This document shows, one piece after another, positions 17,791-28,003 of a DNA stretch of 37,682 nucleotides. The position numbers and the translations under genes were made by a program. The DNA comes from Chitinophagaceae bacterium (GTDB lineage Bacteria > Bacteroidota > Bacteroidia > Chitinophagales > Chitinophagaceae). The stretch spans positions 1-37,682 of the forward strand of contig JANWKA010000048.1 of assembly GCA_025451655.1 (NCBI GenBank), given 5' to 3'. Position 1 is the stretch's first letter; each line of letters begins with the position of its first letter. The notes beneath the pieces were generated by a model, which saw only the letters and a program-made list of their open reading frames with translations, was not told the origin of the DNA and searched no databases.

Positions 17791-20652
17791 ATGGATCTTT
17801 TCGGGCAGCAAAATGAAGAGTTCATCCAGCGGCAAATCGGCCCTGATGAGGCTTCCACCCAGGACATGCTCCGGGCCATAGGGTCCGGTAATCTGGAGGA
17901 ACTGATCGGAAAAATCATTCCGGAATCCATCCGGATGCAGGATCCCCTGGACCTTCCAGCTCCCGTCAGTGAAGCCGTTTACCTCCAGCAATCCCGGCAT
18001 CTGGCTTCCCGTAACAAAATATTCCGCAATTATATCGGGCAGGGGTATTACCCCTGCTTCACTCCTTCGGTCATCCTGCGCAACGTTTTTGAAAATCCGG
18101 GGTGGTATACCCAGTACACGCCCTACCAGGCCGAGATTGCCCAGGGCCGGCTGGAATGCCTGCTGACCTTCCAGACCCTGGTCAGCGATCTCACCGGGCT
18201 GCCAGTAGCGAATGCCAGCCTTCTGGATGAAGCCACCGCGGCCGCCGAAGCCATGCATCTTTGCGCGGGCCTGCATTCAGGGGAAATCACCCGGTTTTTC
18301 GTGGACGACCGGGTTTTCCCCCAAACCCGGGATGTCCTCACCACCCGGGCCGGGGCCGCGGGCATTGAACTGGTTTTCGGACCCTGCGCTTCATTCCGGC
18401 CCGATGATACCTATTGCGGTGCCCTGCTCCAGTACCCGGACAGCCAGGGAGGCATCCGGGATTACCGGTCCTTCATCCAGGAAGCACACCAGGCCAGAAT
18501 GATGGTGGCCATGGCCACCGATCTGCTTGCCCTGACCCTTCTCGTGCCTCCCGGTGAATTGGGCGCCGATATTGCGGTGGGTTCCGCCCAGCGGTTCGGA
18601 GTGCCCGTGGGATACGGGGGACCTCATGCAGCATTCTTCGCCACGAAAGAGGAATTCAAACGCCATATACCCGGAAGGATCATCGGAGTCTCGGTGGACC
18701 GGATGGGCAACAGGGCCCTGCGCATGGCCCTTCAGACCCGGGAGCAGCATATCCGCAGGGAAAAAGCCACATCCAATATCTGCACGGCCCAGGCCCTGCT
18801 GGCCAATATGGCTGCCCTCTATGCTGTTTATCATGGTCCCGAAGGTCTTACCCGGATCGCCACCCGGGTGACCACGCTTTGCCGGGGCCTGGCCGGGATC
18901 CTGAAGCAGCATGGTTTTAACCTTTTGGACGAAACCTATTTCGATACGATCCGGGTGAAGGTGGATCATGCAGGCCGGTTCCGGACCCTGGCTGAGAACG
19001 AACAGCTTAATTTTCATTATCCGGAAGAAGGGGTAGTGGGCGTTTCCCTGGATGAAACCACCACGCGGGAAGACATTGGCCGGATCATTTCCGTGTTCCT
19101 GGGGTCGCCGGAATTCCTGGTGAAGGCCGATTCCTTCACCTCCGGAAACCTGGAACAGATTCCCGGGGCCCTGAGGAGGACCAGTCCCTTCCTGACCCAT
19201 TCGGTTTTCAACAGCTATCATTCCGAGACCCGGATGATGCGTTATCTGCGGATGCTGGAAGGAAAGGACCTTGCACTGAACGCCTCGATGATCCCGCTGG
19301 GATCCTGCACCATGAAACTGAATGCGGCCACCGAACTCATGCCCCTGAGCTGGCCGCGGTGGTCCTCCATCCATCCCTATGCCCCTTCCTACCAGGCGGA
19401 GGGGTATTTACAAATGACCGGGGAGTTGAAGGAAATGCTCTGCGCCATCACCGGGCTGAAAGGCTGTTCGCTGCAGCCCAATTCCGGGGCCCAGGGGGAA
19501 TACGCCGGGCTGCTGGTCATCCGTGCCTACCTCCGCGACCAGGGACAAGCCAACCGTAACAAGGTGCTGATCCCCGTTTCTGCCCACGGCACCAATCCGG
19601 CCAGCGCGGTCATGGCCGGCATGCAGGTGGTGGTGGTGCAATGCGATGCAGGAGGCAATATTGACCTGGAAGATCTCAGGGCGAAGGCCCAAAGCCATAG
19701 CTCCGACCTGGCAGCGCTGATGGTGACTTACCCCTCCACCTCCGGGGTTTTTGAACCGGGCATCCGGGAAATCTGTCAGATCATTCACGAGAAAGGGGGG
19801 CAGGTTTATATGGATGGAGCGAACCTGAACGCCCAGGTAGGCCTGACTTCCCCGGCGCTTGCAGGCGCCGATGTTTGTCATCTCAACCTGCATAAAACCT
19901 TCGCCATTCCCCACGGAGGCGGAGGTCCGGGAATGGGCCCGATCTGTGTCGCCGGCCACCTGATCCCCTTCCTTCCCGGGCATCCCCTGGAGCATCAGCC
20001 GGATTCCAGGGCCATCCACGCAGTATCCGCCGCACCGTTCGGCAGCGCAAGCATTCTTTTGATTTCCTATGGCTACATCCGGATGCTGGGACCCGGCGGG
20101 CTGAAAAAAGCAAGCCAGGTCGCGATCCTGAATGCCAATTATATGAAATCGGTCCTGTCCCGTCATTTTGAAATCCTTTACGGAGGCCCCGGAGGATTCT
20201 GCGCCCATGAATTCATCCTGGATCTCAGGCCCTTCAGGGGGATCGGAATCGAAGCGGAGGATGTGGCCAAGAGGCTGATGGATTACGGATTTCACGCACC
20301 CACGCTGTCCTTCCCGGTGGCAGGGACCCTGATGATCGAGCCCACGGAAAGTGAGGATCAGGCGGAACTGGACCGTTTCTGCCAGGCGCTGATCGCCATC
20401 CGGAAAGAAATAGCCGATATCGGTTCAGGCAAAAGTTCAGGCCAGGACAATCCCCTCAAAAATGCCCCGCATACCCAGACCGAGGTGACTGCCGACGCGT
20501 GGTCCCATCCCTACAGCAGGCAACAGGCGGCATTTCCCCTGGAATACCTGAAGCAACAGAAATTCTGGCCCGCCGTGGCCAGGGTGAACAATTCCCAGGG
20601 GGACCGGAACCTGATCTGTACCTGCGGGCCGGTCTCTTCCTACGAAAGCTGA
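17791..20652 (+). CDS. gcvP: Glycine dehydrogenase (aminomethyl-transferring), P protein
   Basis: 953 aa. PLP site HLNLHKTFAIPHGGGGPGMGPI, plus MIPLGSCTMKLNAATELMPLSWP and GQGYYPCFTPSVILRNVFENPGWYTQYTPYQAEIAQGRLE. Confidence 0.98.
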   Translation: MDLFGQQNEEFIQRQIGPDEASTQDMLRAIGSGNLEELIGKIIPESIRMQDPLDLPAPVSEAVYLQQSRHLASRNKIFRNYIGQGYYPCFTPSVILRNVFENPGWYTQYTPYQAEIAQGRLECLLTFQTLVSDLTGLPVANASLLDEATAAAEAMHLCAGLHSGEITRFFVDDRVFPQTRDVLTTRAGAAGIELVFGPCASFRPDDTYCGALLQYPDSQGGIRDYRSFIQEAHQARMMVAMATDLLALTLLVPPGELGADIAVGSAQRFGVPVGYGGPHAAFFATKEEFKRHIPGRIIGVSVDRMGNRALRMALQTREQHIRREKATSNICTAQALLANMAALYAVYHGPEGLTRIATRVTTLCRGLAGILKQHGFNLLDETYFDTIRVKVDHAGRFRTLAENEQLNFHYPEEGVVGVSLDETTTREDIGRIISVFLGSPEFLVKADSFTSGNLEQIPGALRRTSPFLTHSVFNSYHSETRMMRYLRMLEGKDLALNASMIPLGSCTMKLNAATELMPLSWPRWSSIHPYAPSYQAEGYLQMTGELKEMLCAITGLKGCSLQPNSGAQGEYAGLLVIRAYLRDQGQANRNKVLIPVSAHGTNPASAVMAGMQVVVVQCDAGGNIDLEDLRAKAQSHSSDLAALMVTYPSTSGVFEPGIREICQIIHEKGGQVYMDGANLNAQVGLTSPALAGADVCHLNLHKTFAIPHGGGGPGMGPICVAGHLIPFLPGHPLEHQPDSRAIHAVSAAPFGSASILLISYGYIRMLGPGGLKKASQVAILNANYMKSVLSRHFEILYGGPGGFCAHEFILDLRPFRGIGIEAEDVAKRLMDYGFHAPTLSFPVAGTLMIEPTESEDQAELDRFCQALIAIRKEIADIGSGKSSGQDNPLKNAPHTQTEVTADAWSHPYSRQQAAFPLEYLKQQKFWPAVARVNNSQGDRNLICTCGPVSSYES

Positions 20653-20665
20653 TGGATCCCGCCGG

Positions 20666-21190
20666 TCAGAGGAGCATCTTTTCCACTTCTTTCCAGCTGT
20701 TGGCCCTTTCGAAACCGGTCTCTGAAAAATTATGATTCTGGGTGAAAAGGATTTTTCTCCCCTTGAAATACTGGAAATTCCGGCTCCGGTCGTCAATCAT
20801 GATATCGGTCTGGATCAGGTGCTTGTTGCCGCAGAGACAGACCTGTCTCCAGGTCAGGAATGGAAAATATTCCAGGGTCCAGTCCAGCTTGTCCTTCAGG
20901 GAATTGGGAAATTCCATCGCGGAGGAGCAGATATAAATTTCATACCGGGAATTGAGTTTTTCCAGGACCTCCGGGGCATCCGGAATGACCGGGATATCCC
21001 TGCAGAAGCCCGGGGTATCGAGGTATTTCAGGAAAATTCCCCTTCTTTCGGGAGGAACCAGGCTGCTGATCTCCTTCCCCCGGAGCGCATCGTGGTCGAA
21101 ATCCACCCCGAAATCCCTCCTGTACCAGGAGATGAACTTGGCCAGGGTGTCCGCAATGGTTTCATCCATGTCAATGGCAATCGACTGCAT
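20666..21190 (-). CDS. 5'(3')-deoxyribonucleotidase-like HAD-family protein
   Basis: 174 aa. IAIDMDETIADTLAKFISWY ... CSSAMEFPNSLKDKLDWTLEYFPFL ... DIMIDDRSRNF. Confidence 0.9.
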   Translation of the reverse strand: MQSIAIDMDETIADTLAKFISWYRRDFGVDFDHDALRGKEISSLVPPERRGIFLKYLDTPGFCRDIPVIPDAPEVLEKLNSRYEIYICSSAMEFPNSLKDKLDWTLEYFPFLTWRQVCLCGNKHLIQTDIMIDDRSRNFQYFKGRKILFTQNHNFSETGFERANSWKEVEKMLL

Positions 21191-21202
21191 AGGCTAAAAA
21201 TT

Positions 21203-22393
21203 TTAAGGCTTGTTTGAAAACCGGTACCATGCCGCGCCCAGGCCAATTCCGGACAGGATCAGCCCGGTCCAGCACACCCCCTTCCATCCCAATCCGTCCC
21301 AGGCCACGCTTCCCAGTGTGGATCCCAGGGTGCCCCCGATGAAAAAGGAAGTCATATAAATGGTGTTGATCCGGGTCCGGGCTTCGGGCAAAAGCGCATA
21401 GTTGCGGGCCATATTGGGAATATGGGCTGCCTGAAGGCCCAGGTCCAGCAGGATCACCCCGGCAATCACCCAGGCGACCCCGGATTGTCCGGCCCAAAGT
21501 AAAGCATATCCCAGGATGATCACCAGGGAACCCCAGCGAATGGTCCGCAGTGGATTTCCCCGGTCGATGATTTTCCCGATCAGGGGAGCGCTCAGGGCTC
21601 CCCCGGCTCCCACTAACCCGAAAAGGCCGATTACGGAGAGGGAATACCGAAAAGGGGGCGCTTCGAGGAAAAAGGCCATGGTGGACCAGAATGCGGAAAT
21701 CGCGCCGAACAGGGCTGCCCCGATCACGGCACTCTGGCGGACCACCGGCTGCTCTTTTGCCAGCATGCCCATAGACCGCATCAAGGCCCCATAGGTTCCC
21801 CGGAAGGCAGGGGATTCTCCGGGGAGGACCCTGGAGAACAATAATCCCATCCCGGCCATCAACCCGGCCCCCAGATAATAAACCGAGCGCCAGCCAAAAT
21901 ACTGGGCCATCAGTCCGCTCAGGGTCCGGGATGCCAGGATGCCCACCAGAAGGCCTCCCATGATGATCCCGATGACCCTTCCCCGTTCCTCATCCGGGGC
22001 AAGATGGGCAGCAAAGGGAAGGAAAACCTGGCAGGCCGTGGTCGCCATACCGATCACCAGGCTCAGGGAGGCGAATTCCCAAAGCTGCCGGGACAGCGCA
22101 GCCCCAAGCAGGGAGGCGCATGCGGCTCCATGCATCCAGAGAATCATTTTCCTCCTGGGGATCTTATCACCGAGCGGAACGATAAAGAAAAGGCCAAGGC
22201 CATAACCGCATTGGGTAAGGATATTGATGAGGGAAGCCTGTTCCTCGCTTACCCGGAACTGGCGGGCGAAAGCCCCCAACAAGGGCTGGCAAAAATAGAT
22301 ATTGGCTACCATGACCCCGCATCCGATGGCCATGAAATATTTCAGGGAAGGGGCTGGTTCAGTCCGGTGAGGGATCGGGTAGGGAGAAGCCAT
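21203..22393 (-). CDS. MFS transporter
   Basis: 396 aa, about 12 TM segments, with the MFS loop motif PLGDKIPRRKMIL. Confidence 0.92.
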   Translation of the reverse strand: MASPYPIPHRTEPAPSLKYFMAIGCGVMVANIYFCQPLLGAFARQFRVSEEQASLINILTQCGYGLGLFFIVPLGDKIPRRKMILWMHGAACASLLGAALSRQLWEFASLSLVIGMATTACQVFLPFAAHLAPDEERGRVIGIIMGGLLVGILASRTLSGLMAQYFGWRSVYYLGAGLMAGMGLLFSRVLPGESPAFRGTYGALMRSMGMLAKEQPVVRQSAVIGAALFGAISAFWSTMAFFLEAPPFRYSLSVIGLFGLVGAGGALSAPLIGKIIDRGNPLRTIRWGSLVIILGYALLWAGQSGVAWVIAGVILLDLGLQAAHIPNMARNYALLPEARTRINTIYMTSFFIGGTLGSTLGSVAWDGLGWKGVCWTGLILSGIGLGAAWYRFSNKP

Positions 22394-22411
22394 GGGTGGC
22401 CTGGGCTACAA

Positions 22412-23125
22412 TCACTTTTGGATGCTGAGCAGCTGAACATCGAATATCAGGACGGAGTTTGCCGGAATCTGACCCATGGCACGGTCCCCGTAACCGAGAC
22501 CGGGGGGAATGAAAAGGCGCCATTTGGATCCGGTAGGCATCAGTTCCAGCGCTTCGGTCCATCCCGCGATCACCTGGCTCAGGCTGAAGGTGATGGGCTG
22601 GCCGCGCTGGATGGAGCTGTCGAAAATCTTTCCATCGATGAGCCGGCCTTCATAATGCACCGTTACCTTGTCCCGGGCAGCGGGCCTGGATCCGGTCCCC
22701 TCCTGAAGGATCAGGTACTGGAGCCCGTCCGGAAGGGTGACTACTCCGGGTTTGGATTTGTTCTCATCGAGAAATTTCTGGCCTTCGGCAATGGCCTGTT
22801 CCGCCCGTTCTTTCATCATAGCCTGGTTTTGTTCAGATAGGATCATTTTAACCGTGTTGTCATCCAGCCGCGCACTATCCCCTGAAAGCACCTGCTTCAT
22901 CCCCAGGTCGAATTGTTTCGTGTTGATATCGGTCAATCCCTGGGATTTCAGCCATTCCGAATAATTCACCGCCAGGGCATAGCTTAAGGAATCCCGGAAA
23001 TCTTTAAGGGCATCCTGGTCCGGAAGCTTACGGCGGTAAGTCACTTTTTTCTGGGCGAAGCCCCGGCAGGTCCAAAAACAGGAAACCAGGGTTAACAGAA
23101 ACAGGAACTGCATCATGGCCTTCAT
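22412..23125 (-). CDS. FKBP-type peptidyl-prolyl cis-trans isomerase
   Basis: 237 aa with a signal peptide and an FKBP core: VTVHYEGRLIDGKIFDSS ... VIAGWTEALELMPTGSKWRLFIPPGLGYG. Confidence 0.95.
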   Translation of the reverse strand: MKAMMQFLFLLTLVSCFWTCRGFAQKKVTYRRKLPDQDALKDFRDSLSYALAVNYSEWLKSQGLTDINTKQFDLGMKQVLSGDSARLDDNTVKMILSEQNQAMMKERAEQAIAEGQKFLDENKSKPGVVTLPDGLQYLILQEGTGSRPAARDKVTVHYEGRLIDGKIFDSSIQRGQPITFSLSQVIAGWTEALELMPTGSKWRLFIPPGLGYGDRAMGQIPANSVLIFDVQLLSIQK

Positions 23126-23222
23126 AGAGATCCGTTCTCAGGAGGCCAAAGTTAAATAACAATGGGCATTTTAACGGGATATGATTTGAAGATCCGGATG
23201 GATCCCGGGCGCCCGCAACAAT

Positions 23223-23259
23223 AAAAAAACCGGCCCCTTTTTTAAAAAAAGGGCCGGTT
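23223..23259 (-). terminator. Intrinsic terminator of the groES-groEL operon
   Basis: Reading the minus strand, AACCGGCCC (23259-23251) and GGGCCGGTT (23236-23228) flank an A/T-rich centre, followed by a run of 7 T (23229-23223). It lies directly downstream of groEL. Confidence 0.88.
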
Positions 23260-23287
23260 GGTTGATTTTTCTTTTGGCAGTCCGGAA

Positions 23288-24925
23288 TCAATAATCCATT
23301 CCCATTCCGCCGCCTCCGGGAGGCATTGCGGGCGCCGCGGATTTAGGCTCAGGCTTGTCGGCAACCACACATTCGGTGGTCAGCAACATGCCGGCAATGG
23401 AAGCCGCATTTTCCAGGGCAATCCGGGTTACCTTGGTCGGATCGATGACGCCTGCGGAAAAGAGCTTCTCATATTGTTCGGTCCGGGCATTGAACCCGAA
23501 GTCGCCTTTGCCTTCCTTCACCTTCTGAACCACGATGCTGCCTTCGATCCCGCTGTTCACCACAATCTGGCGTAGCGGTTCTTCGATGGCGCGTTTTACA
23601 ATCGCGATTCCGGTGTTTTCATCCTCGTTCAGCCCTTTGAGCTTTTCCAGGGGTTCGATGCAACGGATGTAAGCTACTCCTCCGCCGGTAACGATCCCTT
23701 CTTCCACCGCAGCCCGGGTGGCATGGAGGGCATCATCTACCCGGTCCTTTTTTTCCTTCATTTCCATTTCGGTGGCCGCACCGACATACAAAACGGCTAC
23801 TCCGCCGCTGAGCTTGGCCAGCCTTTCCTGGAGTTTCTCCTTATCGTAATCGGAAGTAGTGACCTCGATCTGCGCCTTGATCTGGTTGATCCGGGCGGTG
23901 ATATCGGCCTTTTTTCCCTTTCCTCCGACAATGGTGGTGTTATCCTTGTCGATGGATACGGATTCAGCGCGGCCCAGATAGGTCAGATCCGCGTTTTCCA
24001 GTTTGTATCCGAGTTCCTCCGAGATCACGATCCCGGCGGTGAGCACGGCGATATCCTGAAGCATTTCCTTGCGGCGGTCGCCGAAGCCAGGGGCCTTTAC
24101 GGCAGCAACCTTCAAAGTGCCTCTCAGTTTGTTGACCACCAGGGTGGCGAGTGCTTCCCCTTCCAGGTCCTCGGAAATGATCAGGAGCGGAGCGCCCTGC
24201 TGAGCCACTTTTTCCAGGATATGCAGGATATCCTTCATCGTGCTGATCTTTTTGTCATAGATCAGGATGTAGGGATTTTCCAGGACAGCCTCCATCTTTT
24301 CGCTGTTGGTCACGAAATAAGGAGAGAGATAACCGCGATCAAACTGCATTCCTTCCACCACTTCAACCGTGGTGTCGGTCCCCTTGGCTTCTTCAACGGT
24401 GATCACCCCATCCTTGGTCACGCGCTGCATCGCTTCGGCGATCAGCTTTCCGATCTCAGCGTCGTTATTGGCCGAAATGGCGGCAATCTGTTCGATCTTC
24501 TTGGTGTCATTGCCCACCTTCTCTGATTGCTTATGGAGGTGCTCAACCACCACCTTGACCGCTTTTTCAATACCCCTTTTCAGGTCCATCGGGTTGGCGC
24601 CTGCAGCAACATTCTTGAGTCCCTCGCTGATGATGGACTGTGCAAGCACCGTGGCGGTGGTCGTCCCGTCCCCGGCGATGTCCGCGGTCTTGGAAGCCAC
24701 TTCCTTGACCATCTGGGCGCCCATGTTTTCGATCGCGTCTTCCAGCTCAATTTCCTTGGCCACGGTCACACCGTCCTTGGTGATCGTTGGCGCGCCGTAT
24801 TTCTTTTCAAGAACGACATTGCGGCCTTTTGGGCCCAGGGTCACCTTCACGGCATTGGCCAGGATATCCACGCCACGTTTCATTTTGTTGCGTGCATCGA
24901 CCTCAAAAAATAATTGTTTTGCCAT
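23288..24925 (-). CDS. groEL: Chaperonin GroEL
   Basis: 545 aa. [61 protein letters not shown]..., with C-terminus GGGGMGMDY. Confidence 0.99.
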   Translation of the reverse strand: MAKQLFFEVDARNKMKRGVDILANAVKVTLGPKGRNVVLEKKYGAPTITKDGVTVAKEIELEDAIENMGAQMVKEVASKTADIAGDGTTTATVLAQSIISEGLKNVAAGANPMDLKRGIEKAVKVVVEHLHKQSEKVGNDTKKIEQIAAISANNDAEIGKLIAEAMQRVTKDGVITVEEAKGTDTTVEVVEGMQFDRGYLSPYFVTNSEKMEAVLENPYILIYDKKISTMKDILHILEKVAQQGAPLLIISEDLEGEALATLVVNKLRGTLKVAAVKAPGFGDRRKEMLQDIAVLTAGIVISEELGYKLENADLTYLGRAESVSIDKDNTTIVGGKGKKADITARINQIKAQIEVTTSDYDKEKLQERLAKLSGGVAVLYVGAATEMEMKEKKDRVDDALHATRAAVEEGIVTGGGVAYIRCIEPLEKLKGLNEDENTGIAIVKRAIEEPLRQIVVNSGIEGSIVVQKVKEGKGDFGFNARTEQYEKLFSAGVIDPTKVTRIALENAASIAGMLLTTECVVADKPEPKSAAPAMPPGGGGMGMDY

Positions 24926-24998
24926 AATTGGTTCAGATTTTTAGTTTAAAGGATTGCCGGAACAAGATCACCGGCTCATAAAAGGTTAGCGATTTCGA

Positions 24999-25280
24999 TT
25001 ACATCACGGCGAGAATGTCCGATTCCCTCATGATCAGGTAATCTTCCCCTTCGTAGGAAATCTCGGTACCGGAGTATTTTCCGTAAAGGACGCTGTCTCC
25101 TACCTTCACGGTTACGGGTTCGTCCTTTTTGCCAGGGCCTGCAGCAACCACGGTTCCCCTTTGCGGTTTTTCTTTGGCCGTGTCGGGTATGATGATCCCG
25201 CCTTTGGTTTTTTCTTCCCCTTCGGCAGGTTTAACGATGACCCTGTCAGACAAGGGTTTAATGCTTAATTTTTTACTCAT
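24999..25280 (-). CDS. groES: Co-chaperonin GroES
   Basis: [50 protein letters not shown]... The track ORF extends to 25331, but the ATG at 25280 matches a canonical GroES start. Confidence 0.97.
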   Translation of the reverse strand: MSKKLSIKPLSDRVIVKPAEGEEKTKGGIIIPDTAKEKPQRGTVVAAGPGKKDEPVTVKVGDSVLYGKYSGTEISYEGEDYLIMRESDILAVM

Positions 25281-25529
25281 AGCTCTAAGATTTTTTTGAG
25301 AAAGATTTTTTTCGATTTTTCCCTTCGCCATAATTATGCCATTGCGCCTGGAAGAGACAAATTTGCAGTTTCGTATTCAGGGAGGACAAAAGTACAATTT
25401 CCCGGCGCATTTTCCACAGCAAAATTGGCAGTTTGAAGGATTTTACCGGAATTCACTACATATAAAAAAATTACATATTAAAAATGCTGATGGCCCGCTC
25501 CCCCCCCTGGTTTCAGGGGTCCGTGAATT

Positions 25530-25563
25530 TTTGCTGCCATACCGCCTGCTATTTGTAATTTTG
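25530..25563 (+). promoter_or_regulatory. Candidate Bacteroidota promoter for nusB (TTTG-N22-TAATTTTG)
   Basis: TTTG at 25530-25533 and TAATTTTG at 25556-25563, 29 bp upstream of the nusB ATG. Confidence 0.6.
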
Positions 25564-25592
25564 CGCGCTCATTACTCCGGGCTCTTTGAAAG

Positions 25593-26519
25593 ATGATCAG
25601 CAGAAGGAACGTACGGGTGAAGGTCATGCAGACCCTTTATGTTCTTGATGCCCTCAATACCCCTGAGGCCGCAGCCGGGGCGGAAAAATCCCTGCAACAG
25701 AACCTGGGCCAGACCGAAACCATATTCATCTACCTGCTGGAACTGCTCACCCGGGTAGCGGGTTATGCCCCTCAGGATGCCCGCCAGCGGGCCTCCCGGC
25801 GCCTGGCCACCGAAAAGGATCTTCACATCAATACGCGGATTGCTGGCAACCCCCTGGTTCAACACCTGGAGCAGGATCCCGCTTTCAGAATGAAAGTGAA
25901 GGGCCTTCCGCCGGACCACCTTCCGGACCAGGATATGGTTAAAAAGATCTATTTGGAACTTACTGCTTCGGAACCCTACCAGGAATATATCCGCAACCAG
26001 GAGGATTCCGGTCCGGAGGAAAAACAAATCATCCATCACCTGTTCAACGGGATCATGATGCAGATGGAGCCCCTCGACCAGCACCTGGAAGATCATTTCA
26101 TGCACTGGCCGGACGACCGGGACATGGTGATCCAGCTGGTGAACAATTATCTGGCAAAATCAGACTCTTTCCCTTTACAGGAACTGATCAGTCCCGAGAA
26201 AAAACAATATGCACAGGAACTGCTTACCACCGTCCTGGAGAAAAAGGATTATTGCCTGGAACTGATCCGGCCCAGGCTCCAGAACTGGGATCCGGACCGG
26301 ATCGCCGCCATCGATATGATCATCATGCAGATGGGGATCTGTGAATTCCTGTACTTCCCCACGATCCCGGCCAAGGTGAGCATCAATGAATACATAGACA
26401 TCGCCAAGACTTACAGCACCCCGCAAAGCGGCCATTTCGTTAACGGGCTGCTGGACAACGTGCTGAAAGACCTGGAATCGGCCGGGCAGATCCACAAGAA
26501 GGATCGGGGCAGGTCATAA
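25593..26519 (+). CDS. nusB: Transcription antitermination factor NusB (long Bacteroidota type)
   Basis: 308 aa. MISRRNVRVKVMQTLY start and C-terminal ...AIDMIIMQMGICEFLYFPTIPAKVSINEYIDIAKTYSTPQSGHFVNGLLD. Confidence 0.95.
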   Translation: MISRRNVRVKVMQTLYVLDALNTPEAAAGAEKSLQQNLGQTETIFIYLLELLTRVAGYAPQDARQRASRRLATEKDLHINTRIAGNPLVQHLEQDPAFRMKVKGLPPDHLPDQDMVKKIYLELTASEPYQEYIRNQEDSGPEEKQIIHHLFNGIMMQMEPLDQHLEDHFMHWPDDRDMVIQLVNNYLAKSDSFPLQELISPEKKQYAQELLTTVLEKKDYCLELIRPRLQNWDPDRIAAIDMIIMQMGICEFLYFPTIPAKVSINEYIDIAKTYSTPQSGHFVNGLLDNVLKDLESAGQIHKKDRGRS

Positions 26520-26532
26520 TCGTTAAAATGAG

Positions 26533-26540
26533 TAGTTTTG
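26533..26540 (+). promoter_or_regulatory. Bacteroidota-type -7 box (TAGTTTTG) upstream of the DUF1573 gene
   Basis: TAGTTTTGTGG, 16 bp before the ATG. Confidence 0.45.
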
Positions 26541-26556
26541 TGGCTTCGCCGGTCTC

Positions 26557-26967
26557 ATGAAGATTGTTCCTGTCCTGCTCTTGATGACCAGCCTTGAATC
26601 AGGCTGTCAGGATGTCAGCTATGTGGCACCTGGGTCCCGCCGGTTTGCCGTCCTGACGTTTTCCGATACAGTCCATGATTTCGGGACCATCCGGGAGGGA
26701 CAGCAGGTCAGCTGGAGGTTCCGCTTCAGGAACACCGGTACCGGGGACCTGCTCCTGGTTTCGGCCGCCTCCACCTGCGGATGCACCATCCCGGATTTCA
26801 CTGGTCAACCGGTATCTCCCGGTGACACGGGCAGCATCCGGGTTTTATTTGACAGCCGGTATAAGACCGGCAGGCAGGTGAAGCCCGTATTCATCCAGGG
26901 CAATACCAGGCCCCCCCTGAGCAGGTTGACCATCACCTGCAATGTCCTGGCATCCACCGAAAACTGA
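26557..26967 (+). CDS. DUF1573 domain-containing protein
   Basis: 136 aa. HDFGTIREGQQVSWRFRFRNTGTGDLLLVSAASTCGCTIPDFTGQPVSPGDTGSIRVLFDS. Confidence 0.93.
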   Translation: MKIVPVLLLMTSLESGCQDVSYVAPGSRRFAVLTFSDTVHDFGTIREGQQVSWRFRFRNTGTGDLLLVSAASTCGCTIPDFTGQPVSPGDTGSIRVLFDSRYKTGRQVKPVFIQGNTRPPLSRLTITCNVLASTEN

Positions 26968-26998
26968 AACCAATACCTGAACCCAACAATTCTGATTT

Positions 26999-27361
26999 AT
27001 GATGTATTACCCCCTGACCGCCCTGTTTCTGATGCAACCCACCGGAAAAGCCTCTGCCGGAAGCAATTATGGCACCTTCCTGTTCATGGGTGCGGCGGTC
27101 CTGATCATGTATTTTTTCATGATCCGGCCCAATAGCAAGAAAAGCAAGATGCAAAAGGATTTCAATGAGAGCATCCAGAAAGGAGACCGTATTGTCACCA
27201 TTGCCGGCATCCATGGAAGGATCACCAAGATGAATGAGGATGGAACAATGCAGATCGAGATCGGACCCGGAAATTTCATGACCATTGAAAAATCCGCCAT
27301 TTCAATGGATTACACCCAGGCCCACCTCAAAAGGACCGAAGCCAAGAAGGCTCAGGCCTGA
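26999..27361 (+). CDS. yajC: Preprotein translocase subunit YajC
   Basis: 120 aa. MYFFMIRPNSKKSKMQKDFNESIQKGDRIVTIAGIHGRI. Confidence 0.94.
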   Translation: MMYYPLTALFLMQPTGKASAGSNYGTFLFMGAAVLIMYFFMIRPNSKKSKMQKDFNESIQKGDRIVTIAGIHGRITKMNEDGTMQIEIGPGNFMTIEKSAISMDYTQAHLKRTEAKKAQA

Positions 27362-27386
27362 GGGGTAATTCCAAGAATCACTTCAC

Positions 27387-27992
27387 ATGCTCAAGGTGGG
27401 AATCACCGGCGGGATCGGGTCCGGCAAATCGACGGTTTGCAGGATCTTTTCCATCCTGGGAGTCCCGGTATACCATGCTGATGCCAGGGCCCGGTTGCTC
27501 ATGGAGTCCCATCCGGACCTTAAAGAAAGCCTGTTATCCCGTTTTGGGCCGGAAACTTACCGGGAAGGCATCCTGGACCGGAACTACCTCGCATCCCGGG
27601 TTTTCCGTGACCCCGCATCTCTCGCCGCCCTGAACGCCCTGGTCCATCCTGCCGTGATCCGGGATGCTGAGTCCTGGTTCGATTCCCAGGATGCCCCCTA
27701 TGTAATAAAGGAAGCAGCCCTCCTGTTCGAGAGCGGGGCCTTCCACCATCTGGACCTGATCATCGGAGTTTCCGCCCCGGAACCCCTCCGGGTTCTAAGG
27801 GCCATGAAAAGAGATGGAAAAACAAGGGGGGAAATTCTGAAGCGGATGGAGGCCCAGATACCCGAGGAGATGAAAATGCGCCTTTGCCAGGAAATCCTTT
27901 ACAACGATGAGCAACAACTTCTGGTGCCCCAGATCATCCACCTCCACGAGGAACTCCTCAGCCGGAAGGCCGGATCCGGCCTTTCCGGCTGA
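27387..27992 (+). CDS. coaE: Dephospho-CoA kinase
   Basis: 201 aa. GITGGIGSGKSTVCRIFSILGVPVYHADARAR, with LVHPAVI and EAALLFESG. Confidence 0.96.
   Translation: MLKVGITGGIGSGKSTVCRIFSILGVPVYHADARARLLMESHPDLKESLLSRFGPETYREGILDRNYLASRVFRDPASLAALNALVHPAVIRDAESWFDSQDAPYVIKEAALLFESGAFHHLDLIIGVSAPEPLRVLRAMKRDGKTRGEILKRMEAQIPEEMKMRLCQEILYNDEQQLLVPQIIHLHEELLSRKAGSGLSG
27960..27990. repeat. Near-perfect 31-nt palindrome at the coaE/phzF convergent junction (possible bidirectional terminator hairpin)
   Basis: AGCCGGAAGGCCGGA (27960-27974) and TCCGGCCTTTCCGGCT (27975-27990) are reverse complements except for one extra T. The core AAGGCCGGATCCGGCCTT is a perfect palindrome. Confidence 0.65.
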
Positions 27993-28003
27993 CCCGTTGA
28001 AAT

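Noticed and set aside
25281-25592. Possible CIRCE heat-shock operator upstream of groES
   Set aside because: I looked for TTAGCACTC-N9-GAGTGCTAA and found no match. Only a small CCCCTG-GTTT-CAGGGG hairpin (25504-25519) is present.
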